NCBI GenBank assembly: GCA_964496705.1
Contig: CAZCBJ010000022.1
Span: forward strand, 1-28,456
Direction of reading: 5' to 3'
Origin: CAZCBJ01 sp964496705
GTDB taxonomy: Bacteria > Chloroflexota > Anaerolineae > Anaerolineales > Anaerolineaceae
Length of the DNA stretch: 28,456 nt
The translations under genes were made by a program, and so were the position numbers. Positions within the stretch are counted from its first letter, which is position 1. The number at the start of each line of letters is the position of its first letter. Positions 1 through 6,536 of the stretch are shown here, piece by piece. A model generated the notes under the pieces. The model had not been told where the DNA came from. It was given only the letters and a program-made list of their open reading frames with translations, and did not search any database.

Positions 1-2
1 GG

Positions 3-1412
3 AAATGGCTTCAGCAAATACCATTGCTCTACATACGAACAAGCCATCATCCTGTCGTGGCCGGTTTTCCAGATGGGTTGGAGGTGGTGTCATTTGATGA
101 TATCTATGATTCTGCTGAAGATTACCAGAGCGTGTATTCACAAATAGTGGAAAAAATCCTTGCGCTTGGGCAATCTTCCGATGGGGTGACCTATGCCGTT
201 CCAGGGCATCCATTTGTGGCCGAGGCCACCTGTCCGGAGATTTATCGTCGGGCAGCCGACATCGGGCTGCCAGTGCAGATTATCGAGGGGGTCAGTTTTC
301 TGGAGCCGACTTTCAGCGCATTGCAGATAGATCCGTTTCCACAACTGGCACTGGTAGACGCGCTTGATTTGGCCATGCTGCATACGCCGTCATTTCCGCC
401 GTCGTCTCCCGCACTGATCGCGCAGATTTATTCGCGCCAGGTGGCAGCAGATGTGAAGATTACCCTGAACGCTGTTTATCCGGATCATCACCCGGTGCGG
501 TTGGTGCATGCTGCTGGCACACCGGCTGAGGAGGTGGAAGACCTCTGCCTGTACGAGATCGACCGCAGTTCAAAACTGGGTTTGTTGTCTTCGCTGTATG
601 TTCCTGAATTGGGGCAGGATTGCTCGGTGGAATCCTTTCAGGAGGTGGTGGCGTATTTACGAGCCCCGGATGGTTGCCCGTGGGACCGCGAGCAGACACA
701 TCTGACGCTGCGCAACAATCTGCTGGAGGAAACCTATGAGGCGCTGGAGGCGTTGGACGGGGAAAACATGGCGGGATTGAAAGAAGAACTGGGCGATTTA
801 TTGCTGCAAATTGTGCTGCATGCGCAAATCGCCAGTGAAGAAGGAGAGTTCAGCCTGGCTGATGTAGTGCAAGGGATCAACCAAAAGATCATCCGGCGCC
901 ACCCGCATGTCTTTGGTGATATTCGCGTAGCCAATGTAACTGCGGTCATTCAAAATTGGGAGAAAATCAAACAAGAGGAACGCCAGCACAATCAGGCACC
1001 CGGCAATAAAGGTGCGTTGGATGGGATTCCGACCACTTTACCCGCCCTGGCGCAGACTCAGGCAGTCTACGATCGCGCCTATCGAACCGGTCTGAGGCCA
1101 GCGGTTGGGCAGGAAATTTTGTCTGACTTGAGATATTGTGTGGATAGGATGAATGGCAGCAAAGAAACGTATCAACGTGAACGGATACTGGGCAGGATGT
1201 TATCCCTATGTGTCAGCTTGGCGTATGGTATGAAAGTGGATGCAGAAAGTGTGCTGCGGGAAACCATCAGCCAATTTCGCCGCCGCTTTGCAACCATGGA
1301 ACGATTGGTACTGGAGAGAGGATGGCATCTGGCCGATTTGCCAGAAGCAAACCGCGATGCGTTATGGGCAGAGGCTGCCAGCGCAATTGAAGATGACTCA
1401 GCGGAAATATAG
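3..1412 (+). CDS. mazG: Tetrapyrrole methylase-MazG fusion protein, 5' end cut by window edge
   Basis: The reading frame is open from the first bases of the window, so the gene begins upstream; the first start-like codon (TTG at 24) is internal. The first ~115 visible residues resemble the C-terminal half of a tetrapyrrole (SAM-dependent) methylase domain (RTSHHPVVAGFP, YAVPGHPFVAE), as in Bacillus YabN. From about residue 219 the MazG nucleotide pyrophosphohydrolase domain is clear: LRAPDGCPWDREQTH, then NNLLEETYEALEAL and EELGDLLLQIVLHA, which carry the EExxE...ExxD metal-binding residues, and later RRHPHVFGD. MazG enzymes hydrolyse NTPs to NMP and pyrophosphate, acting in nucleotide-pool cleaning or stringent-response control. 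A second, weaker MazG-like repeat follows up to about residue 450. The last 15 bases overlap the convergent lipoprotein gene. Family confidence is high; substrate is unknown. Confidence 0.9.
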   Translation, partial: KWLQQIPLLYIRTSHHPVVAGFPDGLEVVSFDDIYDSAEDYQSVYSQIVEKILALGQSSDGVTYAVPGHPFVAEATCPEIYRRAADIGLPVQIIEGVSFLEPTFSALQIDPFPQLALVDALDLAMLHTPSFPPSSPALIAQIYSRQVAADVKITLNAVYPDHHPVRLVHAAGTPAEEVEDLCLYEIDRSSKLGLLSSLYVPELGQDCSVESFQEVVAYLRAPDGCPWDREQTHLTLRNNLLEETYEALEALDGENMAGLKEELGDLLLQIVLHAQIASEEGEFSLADVVQGINQKIIRRHPHVFGDIRVANVTAVIQNWEKIKQEERQHNQAPGNKGALDGIPTTLPALAQTQAVYDRAYRTGLRPAVGQEILSDLRYCVDRMNGSKETYQRERILGRMLSLCVSLAYGMKVDAESVLRETISQFRRRFATMERLVLERGWHLADLPEANRDALWAEAASAIEDDSAEI

Positions 1413-1829
1413 CCCCGCAATGCTGTGCGGTTCTTCCACATGGAACGAGAGGCGCAGAGAAATGGTCGCTTTTTCCCATTTTGTTGGATAGACGACCGTG
1501 TAAAATTGTTGATCCCCTTCATTCGTCAAATACCCACGCCCGTCCATGCGCGTCTGGAATGCGCCTAATTGCTTGGTGAGGGTGTCAATCATCTGAGTGA
1601 AATTCGATTCTGCCAGCGCATTTTTCATCACTTCGTCAAAATCTGTTGAAAACTTGGCATAATCCTGTTCCACCATCCCGGCTAGCACCCGGTCTGCCAT
1701 TGGGTCAGCAAATTGTAATACTGGATTGGCCTGGTCAGGCGGCAGAGGTTTGGGCGTATTACATCCGCTCAGGGATAGGCTGAAAACTGTCAGAACAAGC
1801 CAAAAAAGGAAAATTCGCTTTTCTTTCAT
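1398..1829 (-). CDS. Small lipoprotein, DUF3887-like
   Basis: A 143-residue protein with a short basic N-terminus (MKEKR), a hydrophobic core and the lipobox LSGC, so it is a predicted lipoprotein anchored outside the membrane. The mature part (PMADRVLAGMVEQDYAKFSTDFDEVM) resembles the DUF3887-type fold of small secreted proteins; that assignment is tentative. I chose ATG at 1829 because AGGTG lies six bases upstream, overlapping the tryptophanase stop codon; a GTG at 1838 would be in frame but has no ribosome binding site. It lies immediately downstream of tnaA with no room for a promoter, so it is probably co-transcribed. Its 3' end overlaps the end of the convergent mazG by 15 bp, and no terminator is visible between them. 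Confidence 0.75.
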   Translation of the reverse strand: MKEKRIFLFWLVLTVFSLSLSGCNTPKPLPPDQANPVLQFADPMADRVLAGMVEQDYAKFSTDFDEVMKNALAESNFTQMIDTLTKQLGAFQTRMDGRGYLTNEGDQQFYTVVYPTKWEKATISLRLSFHVEEPHSIAGLYFR

Positions 1830-1838
1830 GGGAGGCAC

Positions 1839-3218
1839 CTATTGGATTGGCTCAAACTTGGCTGTGAAATGGCGCAGCAGGGCGGGGGCCTGGGTAATCC
1901 GGTAACCTTTTAGCTGCGCGGCTGTTTCTTTCAAAAGGACGAGCGTATCTGCCACATAATCCAGATGCGCCTGGGTGTACACGCGGCGAGGGATGGCTAG
2001 CCGCACCAGCTCCAATTGGGGATAGATCATCTTTCCGTTTTCCGGGTCGGTATGGGCAAACATGACCGAGCCAATTTCGACGCCACGGATGCCCCCTTCG
2101 AGATACAAGGCTGCGCCGAGGGATTGGCCGGGGAATTCCGAGTGCTGAATATGGGGTAGGAGCCTGCCAGCGTCCAGGTAAATGGCATGCCCTCCGGGGG
2201 GTTCGACGATGGGGACGCCATTCTCAACCAACCGGCCAGCCAGATAAGCAGTCTGGCCGATACGATAAGCCAGATACTTCTCATCCAAGCCTTCCAGTAA
2301 ACCAACCGCAATAGCATCCAGGTCGCGTCCGGCCAGGCCGCCGTAAGTAGGAAAGCCTTCTCTCAAGATTAGTTCGTTGCACACTCGTTCATATAGTGAG
2401 GTATCTCTCATCGCCAGGAAACCGCCGATATTGACCAGGGCGTCCTTTTTGGCTGACATGAAGGCGCCATCTGCCAGGGAAAAGATTTGACGGGCAATTT
2501 CCAATGTGCTCATGTTGGCAAACCCTGGCTCGCGTTGTTGGATGAAATAACAATTCTCAGCATAACGGCAGCAATCAATAAAGAATGGAATATGGTATTG
2601 GCGGTAAATCTGAGCTACAGCGCGGATGTTTTCCAACGAAACCGGTTGTCCACCGCCCGCATTATTGGTAATGGTGATGGTTCCGAAGGGGATTTTTTCG
2701 ACTCCGGTTTCTTCGATGAATGTGCGTAATTTCCGGGTGTCAAGGTTGCCCTTGAAGGGATGCTTGAGGGTAGGGTCGAAGGCCTCATCGCACACAAGAT
2801 TGGTCGGCCGCCCACCCCGCGCACGGATGTTTGCGTCTGTGGTGTCAAAATGCATGTTGGAAGGAACATACATCCCAGGTTTAACCAGCAGCGCGGTAAG
2901 GATGTTTTCTGCAGCCCGCCCCTGATGGGTGGGGACAAAATGTTCGAAGCCGAAAATATATTGCATCACCTCGGAGAGGTGGTAGAAAGACCTGGCCCCG
3001 GCATAGGATTCATCCCCTTCCATCATTGCACCCCATTGTGCTTGGCTCATCGCGCCGGTGCCTGAGTCGGTCAGCAGATCGATATAGACCTCGTCTGCCC
3101 GTAGACCAAATAGATTAAATCCAGCCCTTTGCATGGCTGCAGCGCGTTCTTCGCGAGAAATCAAGCGAATCGGTTCGACCATCTTAATGCGAAAAGGTTC
3201 TGCGGGATAGAGCGCCAT
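1839..3218 (-). CDS. tnaA: Tryptophanase (PLP-dependent beta-eliminating lyase)
   Basis: 459 residues, co-linear with tryptophanase and tyrosine phenol-lyase from YPAEPFRIKMVEP to LRHFTAKFEPI. The PLP lysine is K258 in MSAKKDA; the cofactor-binding Asp and Arg are D215 and R218 (DCCRYAEN). Three positions separate the two enzymes. Asp125 (HFDTT) and Ile382 (VEIGS) stand where tyrosine phenol-lyase has its phenol-specifying Thr124 and Arg381, and His450 (LRHFTAK) matches the tryptophanase His463 where the lyase has Phe. Tryptophanase is therefore favoured: L-tryptophan to indole, pyruvate and ammonia, in the cytoplasm. Unusual are three cysteines around the PLP aspartate (C216, C217, C223), where E. 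coli has Ser and Ala. ATG at 3218 is preceded by GGAGAG. No TnaC-like leader ORF is seen upstream. Confidence 0.9.
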   Translation of the reverse strand: MALYPAEPFRIKMVEPIRLISREERAAAMQRAGFNLFGLRADEVYIDLLTDSGTGAMSQAQWGAMMEGDESYAGARSFYHLSEVMQYIFGFEHFVPTHQGRAAENILTALLVKPGMYVPSNMHFDTTDANIRARGGRPTNLVCDEAFDPTLKHPFKGNLDTRKLRTFIEETGVEKIPFGTITITNNAGGGQPVSLENIRAVAQIYRQYHIPFFIDCCRYAENCYFIQQREPGFANMSTLEIARQIFSLADGAFMSAKKDALVNIGGFLAMRDTSLYERVCNELILREGFPTYGGLAGRDLDAIAVGLLEGLDEKYLAYRIGQTAYLAGRLVENGVPIVEPPGGHAIYLDAGRLLPHIQHSEFPGQSLGAALYLEGGIRGVEIGSVMFAHTDPENGKMIYPQLELVRLAIPRRVYTQAHLDYVADTLVLLKETAAQLKGYRITQAPALLRHFTAKFEPIQ

Positions 3219-3267
3219 GTTCTCTCCAGATGGTTATATTTTGATTTATTCTTCGAGAATATTGATA

Positions 3268-3296
3268 TTATTAAAGTGATACTTGACAATATTCAA
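3268..3296 (-). promoter_or_regulatory. Candidate promoter for tnaA
   Basis: On the minus strand, TTGAAT (plus 3291-3296) and TAATAA (plus 3268-3273) are separated by 17 bases. The predicted start near 3261 gives a leader of about 43 nt to the tnaA ATG. The -10 element lies inside the left arm of the 18-bp inverted repeat. The -35 element is almost back-to-back with that of the rightward promoter. Confidence 0.45.
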
Positions 3297-3311
3297 AATT
3301 TGTGCTAGAAT
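3283..3311 (+). promoter_or_regulatory. Strong sigma70-type promoter of the DUF4097 operon
   Basis: TTGACA (3283-3288), a 17-base spacer and TAGAAT (3306-3311) form a near-consensus housekeeping promoter. The predicted start is near 3318, inside the right arm of the inverted repeat, which fits repression by an operator-bound protein. Confidence 0.75.
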
Positions 3312-3365
3312 ATTTAATAATATCAATATTGTGCTTGTGGTTTTGGATCTCAAAGGAGGTCTTTG

Positions 3366-4529
3366 ATGAACCGATTGACATTCCCTGTAGAAGGTATCTC
3401 TATTATAACGCTAAAATCTCATGGCGACCTGCATTTAAGTGCTGGAAATTTCAATGAAATCACCGTTTTTTCGGATGTGGAAGAACTGAAAACAAGCCGG
3501 CAGAATGATGAAATGGTTTTTAAAACCCATGATGATCTGGATATTCAAATTCCGAATTCACTGGTGTTAAAGATAGAAAAAATTTATGGAGATGCATTCC
3601 TGCAAGGTGTCGAGGGGGTTGTACAGATCGAAACTGTGGCTGGCGACATGTTTGTTCGCAATTTCAAAGCAGGTTTGCGGGTGAGCAATCTGGGCGGAGA
3701 TTGTACTTTGAATGAAATCGGCGGCGATGTAAAAATCGAACGCATCGGTGGAGATTTGTTTGGAGAAGGAATCAGCGGTGGGGTGGAATCAAGGGTTGGC
3801 GGTAGTGTTATGGTGCAAGCTGGCGGACCGCTGAACATCCGCGCGGGAGGAGATATCGGCCTGCATCTCACCTCGGCCAAACCTGCAAATTTGAAGGCGG
3901 GCGGGGATATTGCGCTTCATCTGCCGGCAAATATGGATGCCAATGTGGAGCTTGAAAGTGGTGGAGAGCAGATTCTGGTGCACGTGGGAAGCCTTCAGGT
4001 CGATTTACAGAAATGGACCTATACAGCCGTCGTCGGCGCTGGCGGAGTATTGTTGCAATTGGATGCGGGTGGTGATGTTGAGGTGGTCGATACACCCTGG
4101 GATCGTGATGAAGTGGATAGCCAGGTGTCCGGCATGGATGAAACATGGCGTGAGCATCAGTGTCAGTTGGATGAATCGCTTACAGAAATAGCCGATGAAG
4201 CAGGAGATCGATTTAGTCAGCGGGCACAGCATATATCCGAAAAAGCTGCGCGGATTTCAGAAAGAGCAGCGCAAATATCCGAACGGGTGGCTCGCAAGAT
4301 GGAGAGGCATGCTGAAAGAATATCACGCCAAGTCGAGGGGATCCAGGGTCAAATCCCTTCAGATTTCGCGATGCCCCCCATACCGCCCATTCCACCCATC
4401 TACCCCGCTCAGCCTGAAACGCAAAAAACGGGTGCCAGTGAAGAAGAGCGTAAAATCATCCTGCAAATGCTGGCAGACAAGAAAATTACTGCTGAACAGG
4501 CAGAGTTGCTGTTGCAGGCGTTGGAATAA
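3366..4529 (+). CDS. DUF4097-type beta-solenoid protein with coiled coil and C-terminal SHOCT-like domain
   Basis: 387 residues. The start is ATG at 3366 because AAAGGAGGT ends five bases before it; the in-frame TTG just upstream would bury that site. Residues ~15-250 contain many spaced GGD/GGS turns (LGGDCTLNEIGGDVKIERIGGD), typical of the DUF4097 beta-solenoid family. Residues ~281-327 form a seven-residue repeat (ISEKAAR, ISERAAQ, ISERVAR), probably a coiled coil or amphipathic helix. Then come a proline-rich linker (MPPIPPIPPIYP) and a C-terminal SHOCT-like helical pair (RKIILQMLADKKITAEQAELLL). No signal peptide or membrane segment is seen. The Firmicute proteins LiaX and YvlB, linked to envelope stress, combine the same two domains in the opposite order. 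A role in sensing envelope stress is an inference only. Confidence 0.75.
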   Translation: MNRLTFPVEGISIITLKSHGDLHLSAGNFNEITVFSDVEELKTSRQNDEMVFKTHDDLDIQIPNSLVLKIEKIYGDAFLQGVEGVVQIETVAGDMFVRNFKAGLRVSNLGGDCTLNEIGGDVKIERIGGDLFGEGISGGVESRVGGSVMVQAGGPLNIRAGGDIGLHLTSAKPANLKAGGDIALHLPANMDANVELESGGEQILVHVGSLQVDLQKWTYTAVVGAGGVLLQLDAGGDVEVVDTPWDRDEVDSQVSGMDETWREHQCQLDESLTEIADEAGDRFSQRAQHISEKAARISERAAQISERVARKMERHAERISRQVEGIQGQIPSDFAMPPIPPIPPIYPAQPETQKTGASEEERKIILQMLADKKITAEQAELLLQALE

Positions 4530-4561
4530 CTACAGAACACAACTGTTTTGGAAGGTGAAAC

Positions 4562-5212
4562 ATGTCGATTAATTCAAAAAGGATGGATATTCTACGCAGG
4601 GTGGAAAAAGGTGAAATTTCTCCGGATGAAGCATCGCGCTTCCTGGAGGAATTGGAAGACGACGAATTGGCGCTCGGTCGTGCGGCTCAATTCATACCGG
4701 CAGACGAACCGCTTGTCGAAGTGATTCCACCCCCGCTTGAAGTTGGAAACCAAACTGTGCCTGCAGAGGATAACAAGCGGATGAATTACTGGAAACGTTG
4801 GTGGCTGATCCCATTCGGAGTTGGGGTGCTGATCATGGTGTTGGGAGCGTATGCCATGTACGGAGGATATCGTGCGGCGGGTTTAAGCTGGGGTTTCTGG
4901 CTTTCCTGGCTGCCCTTCGGCCTGGGCGTGTTGATCATGGCGCTGTCAGCCATCAACAGCTCCTCACGCTGGGTGCATATCCGCGTTGACCGTAAACCCG
5001 GCGAGAAACCTCAACAGATCGCGATCAGCTTCCCACTTGCCCCGGCAATGGGCATATTTAACATCGTTAATCATTTTGGGGTGGCTAAGGATGCGGGGAA
5101 GACGGTTAACGAGGCTTTTAATATGCTCAACTCAGCCGTGAGTTCAGATCAGCCGATCCACATACAGGTGAATGACGAAGACGGCGAGCATGTGGAGGTG
5201 TTCATCGGATGA
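4562..5212 (+). CDS. SHOCT-like membrane protein, partner of the DUF4097 protein
   Basis: 216 residues, starting 32 bases after the previous gene with GGAAGGTGA before its ATG, so it is surely co-transcribed. Residues 8-31 (MDILRRVEKGEISPDEASRFLEEL) repeat the SHOCT-like helix-turn-helix pattern found at the C-terminus of the upstream protein. After an acidic, proline-containing linker there are two hydrophobic segments at about 79-99 and 110-131. The C-terminal ~85 residues are soluble and end in an acidic stretch (VNDEDGEHVEVFIG). The shared domain suggests that the two products interact, with this one as membrane anchor. The function is not established and I cannot name the family more closely. 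Confidence 0.7.
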   Translation: MSINSKRMDILRRVEKGEISPDEASRFLEELEDDELALGRAAQFIPADEPLVEVIPPPLEVGNQTVPAEDNKRMNYWKRWWLIPFGVGVLIMVLGAYAMYGGYRAAGLSWGFWLSWLPFGLGVLIMALSAINSSSRWVHIRVDRKPGEKPQQIAISFPLAPAMGIFNIVNHFGVAKDAGKTVNEAFNMLNSAVSSDQPIHIQVNDEDGEHVEVFIG

Positions 5213-5224
5213 TGGGCACGTTCA

Positions 5225-5242
5225 AATATTCGTAATATTAAA
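5225..5242. repeat. Degenerate copy of the 18-bp operator-like arm
   Basis: AATATTCGTAATATTAAA matches the left arm at 3258-3275 in 15 of 18 positions. It lies in the intergenic space between the SHOCT-like gene and the next gene. Being AT-rich it could arise by chance, but its length and position make it a candidate third site for the same regulator. Confidence 0.35.
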
Positions 5243-5262
5243 CTCAAGATAACTATGCCAGT

Positions 5263-5299
5263 GAATTGCCAGTCTATCAGGCTGGCAATTCTGTATAAT
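5263..5299 (+). promoter_or_regulatory. Promoter with 10-bp dyad and leaderless start
   Basis: GAATTGCCAG (5263-5272) and CTGGCAATTC (5282-5291) are perfect inverted repeats around a 9-base loop. TATAAT follows at 5294-5299, which places the predicted transcription start at 5306, exactly the A of an ATG. No good -35 hexamer is at the right distance; the dyad occupies that position, so it may be the binding site of an activator or repressor. It could also be the folded end of the upstream transcript, but no U-tract follows. Confidence 0.5.
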
Positions 5300-5305
5300 C
5301 CAGTC

Positions 5306-6007
5306 ATGACCGATAAAAGACCGCTGCGCGACTGGCTGGCAGTAATTTTCTTGTTGGCTGCGTCCATTGTTCTACTTGGTACTTTTTTCCCTGGCGGAAA
5401 ATATCGCCAGGAGACGCGACTGCCGACGGTATTGTTGGTTGATGATCGAATCGAGGTCTCAAAGACTACCCCGATCAACAAAGCTACCAGCAAGGTTACA
5501 GTCATCTCAGAGCCAAGAAAGATCGTACTCGAGTTCCCGAACCGGATGCGTGAAGGAGAGAATGGAACATTACGTCTATCGGTCGAGACTGAGCAGGAGC
5601 CGAGAGACGCGGACGTCAATGCGGCCGGCAGGGTAACGGATCTCGCGGAAAAATACCACGTGCTTCTGATTTGCCGGTTGGATATGCCGGGTTGGGTAAT
5701 CAGCCCCATCGGAGACGTCTCTCAGCCGTTGAAACCTGGTCAGGAAATTGCCCTTGAGTGGATGATCGAAGGCACTCAAGCTGGAGACTCGCAAGGAGTT
5801 TTGTGGGTGTATTACCAGCTTGTGTCGAAAACAGACGCAGATATACAACAGATCACGCTGTTGGCGCTGCCAGTGGATATCCACACGGATACCATTCTTG
5901 GCCTGTCTCAACCGGTTGCGGCATGGGCGGGGTGGCTGTGTCTGGCGGCTGGTCTACTGCTTGGTTTTCCAATGATCAAGAAACTAATCCGACGCAGCCG
6001 AAGGTAG
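5306..6007 (+). CDS. Unrecognised bitopic membrane protein
   Basis: 233 residues from the ATG at 5306, which sits seven bases after a TATAAT box, so the message may be leaderless; an in-frame ATG at 5255 lies upstream of that box and is less likely. A membrane segment at about residues 12-30 (LAVIFLLAASIVLLGTFFP) is followed by ~165 residues predicted outside the membrane with beta-rich character, including VTVISEPRKIVLEFP and LKPGQEIALEWMIEG. A second membrane segment near the end (AGWLCLAAGLLLGFPM) is closed by a basic tail (KKLIRRSRR), which points to a cytoplasmic C-terminus. I recognise no family. It lies between the DUF4097 operon and the complex I operon but appears to have its own promoter. 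Confidence 0.6.
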   Translation: MTDKRPLRDWLAVIFLLAASIVLLGTFFPGGKYRQETRLPTVLLVDDRIEVSKTTPINKATSKVTVISEPRKIVLEFPNRMREGENGTLRLSVETEQEPRDADVNAAGRVTDLAEKYHVLLICRLDMPGWVISPIGDVSQPLKPGQEIALEWMIEGTQAGDSQGVLWVYYQLVSKTDADIQQITLLALPVDIHTDTILGLSQPVAAWAGWLCLAAGLLLGFPMIKKLIRRSRR

Positions 6008-6081
6008 AAGAAGGGCCTAATAATATTAATACCTGCCAGGGCTCGTGGCTATGTGTAATTTTTCTCAATGAATTCTATCTT

Positions 6082-6131
6082 TTGAGTTTTGTAGTAAAAT
6101 GCTAGATGATTGTGAAGGGTCTTATCACAAT
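6082..6131 (+). promoter_or_regulatory. Putative nuo operon promoter and 7-bp dyad
   Basis: The 159-base region before nuoA contains TTGAGT (6082-6087) with weak -10 candidates TAAAAT (6095-6100) and TAGATG (6103-6108); neither spacing is ideal. Just downstream, ATTGTGA (6109-6115) and TCACAAT (6125-6131) form a dyad with a 9-base centre. Its half-sites resemble those of CRP/FNR-family regulators, but the spacer is longer than usual. At 6016-6033 lies another AT-rich stretch matching the 18-bp operator-like arm in 13 of 18 positions. Confidence 0.3.
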
Positions 6132-6166
6132 AAAATTTCCATCTCATTTCGACATAAGGAGCAGCG

Positions 6167-6523
6167 ATGCAGGACGATTGGTTGTATATTGGACTGTTCA
6201 TGCTGATTTCTGCTTTTCTACCGGCTGCAGCCATAACAATTGCCTCAATTCTCGCCCCCAAGAAACCCAACCCGATAAAAAATTCTACTTATGAATGCGG
6301 TATTGAAACAGTCGGGCAATCGTGGATCCAATTCAAAGCACAATATTACATCTTTGCTCTCATCTTCCTGGTGTTTGATATTGAGACGGTTTTTCTTTAT
6401 CCGTGGGCTGTAGCCTACAACCAATTGCCCCTTTTCGCGGTAGTGGAAGCCATCCTGTTTGTAATGATCCTGTTGGGTGGGTTGTTTTACGCCTGGAAAA
6501 AAGGCGCCCTGGAATGGGTGTGA
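6167..6523 (+). CDS. nuoA: NADH-quinone oxidoreductase subunit A
   Basis: 118 residues with three membrane segments and the NuoA signature YECGIETVG followed by AQYYIFALIFLVFDIETVFLYPW, which holds the conserved acidic pair of TM2. It is a small membrane subunit at the junction of the two arms of complex I. AAGGAG lies upstream of the ATG. It is the first gene of an eight-gene operon. The next gene is nuoH, so nuoB, C, D, E, F and G, which normally follow nuoA, are missing here. Confidence 0.95.
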   Translation: MQDDWLYIGLFMLISAFLPAAAITIASILAPKKPNPIKNSTYECGIETVGQSWIQFKAQYYIFALIFLVFDIETVFLYPWAVAYNQLPLFAVVEAILFVMILLGGLFYAWKKGALEWV

Positions 6524-6536
6524 GGAAAGGTATAGC

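Larger units (their letters stand above)
3258..3330. repeat. Perfect 18-bp inverted repeat flanking divergent promoters (candidate operators)
   Basis: AATATTGATATTATTAAA at 3258-3275 and its exact reverse complement TTTAATAATATCAATATT at 3313-3330 are separated by 37 bp, with centres 55 bp apart. The rightward promoter lies between the arms, and each arm covers the predicted transcription start of one of the two divergent genes. Each arm is itself partly palindromic (AATAT-N2-ATATT). This looks like a pair of operator sites for one dimeric regulator acting on both tnaA and the DUF4097 operon; the regulator is not in this window. Confidence 0.6.

Noticed and set aside
1839..3218. Tyrosine phenol-lyase identity
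   Set aside because: The two phenol-specifying residues (Thr124 and Arg381 in Citrobacter) are Asp and Ile here, and the tryptophanase histidine near the C-terminus is present.
3219..3262. TnaC-like leader peptide upstream of tnaA
   Set aside because: There is no ATG or GTG frame with a ribosome site in the ~43-base predicted leader, so tryptophan-arrest control of the E. coli type is not supported.
3258..3330. Terminal inverted repeats of a miniature transposon
   Set aside because: There is no flanking target duplication, the interior is only 37 bp and holds a functional-looking promoter, so paired operators explain it better.
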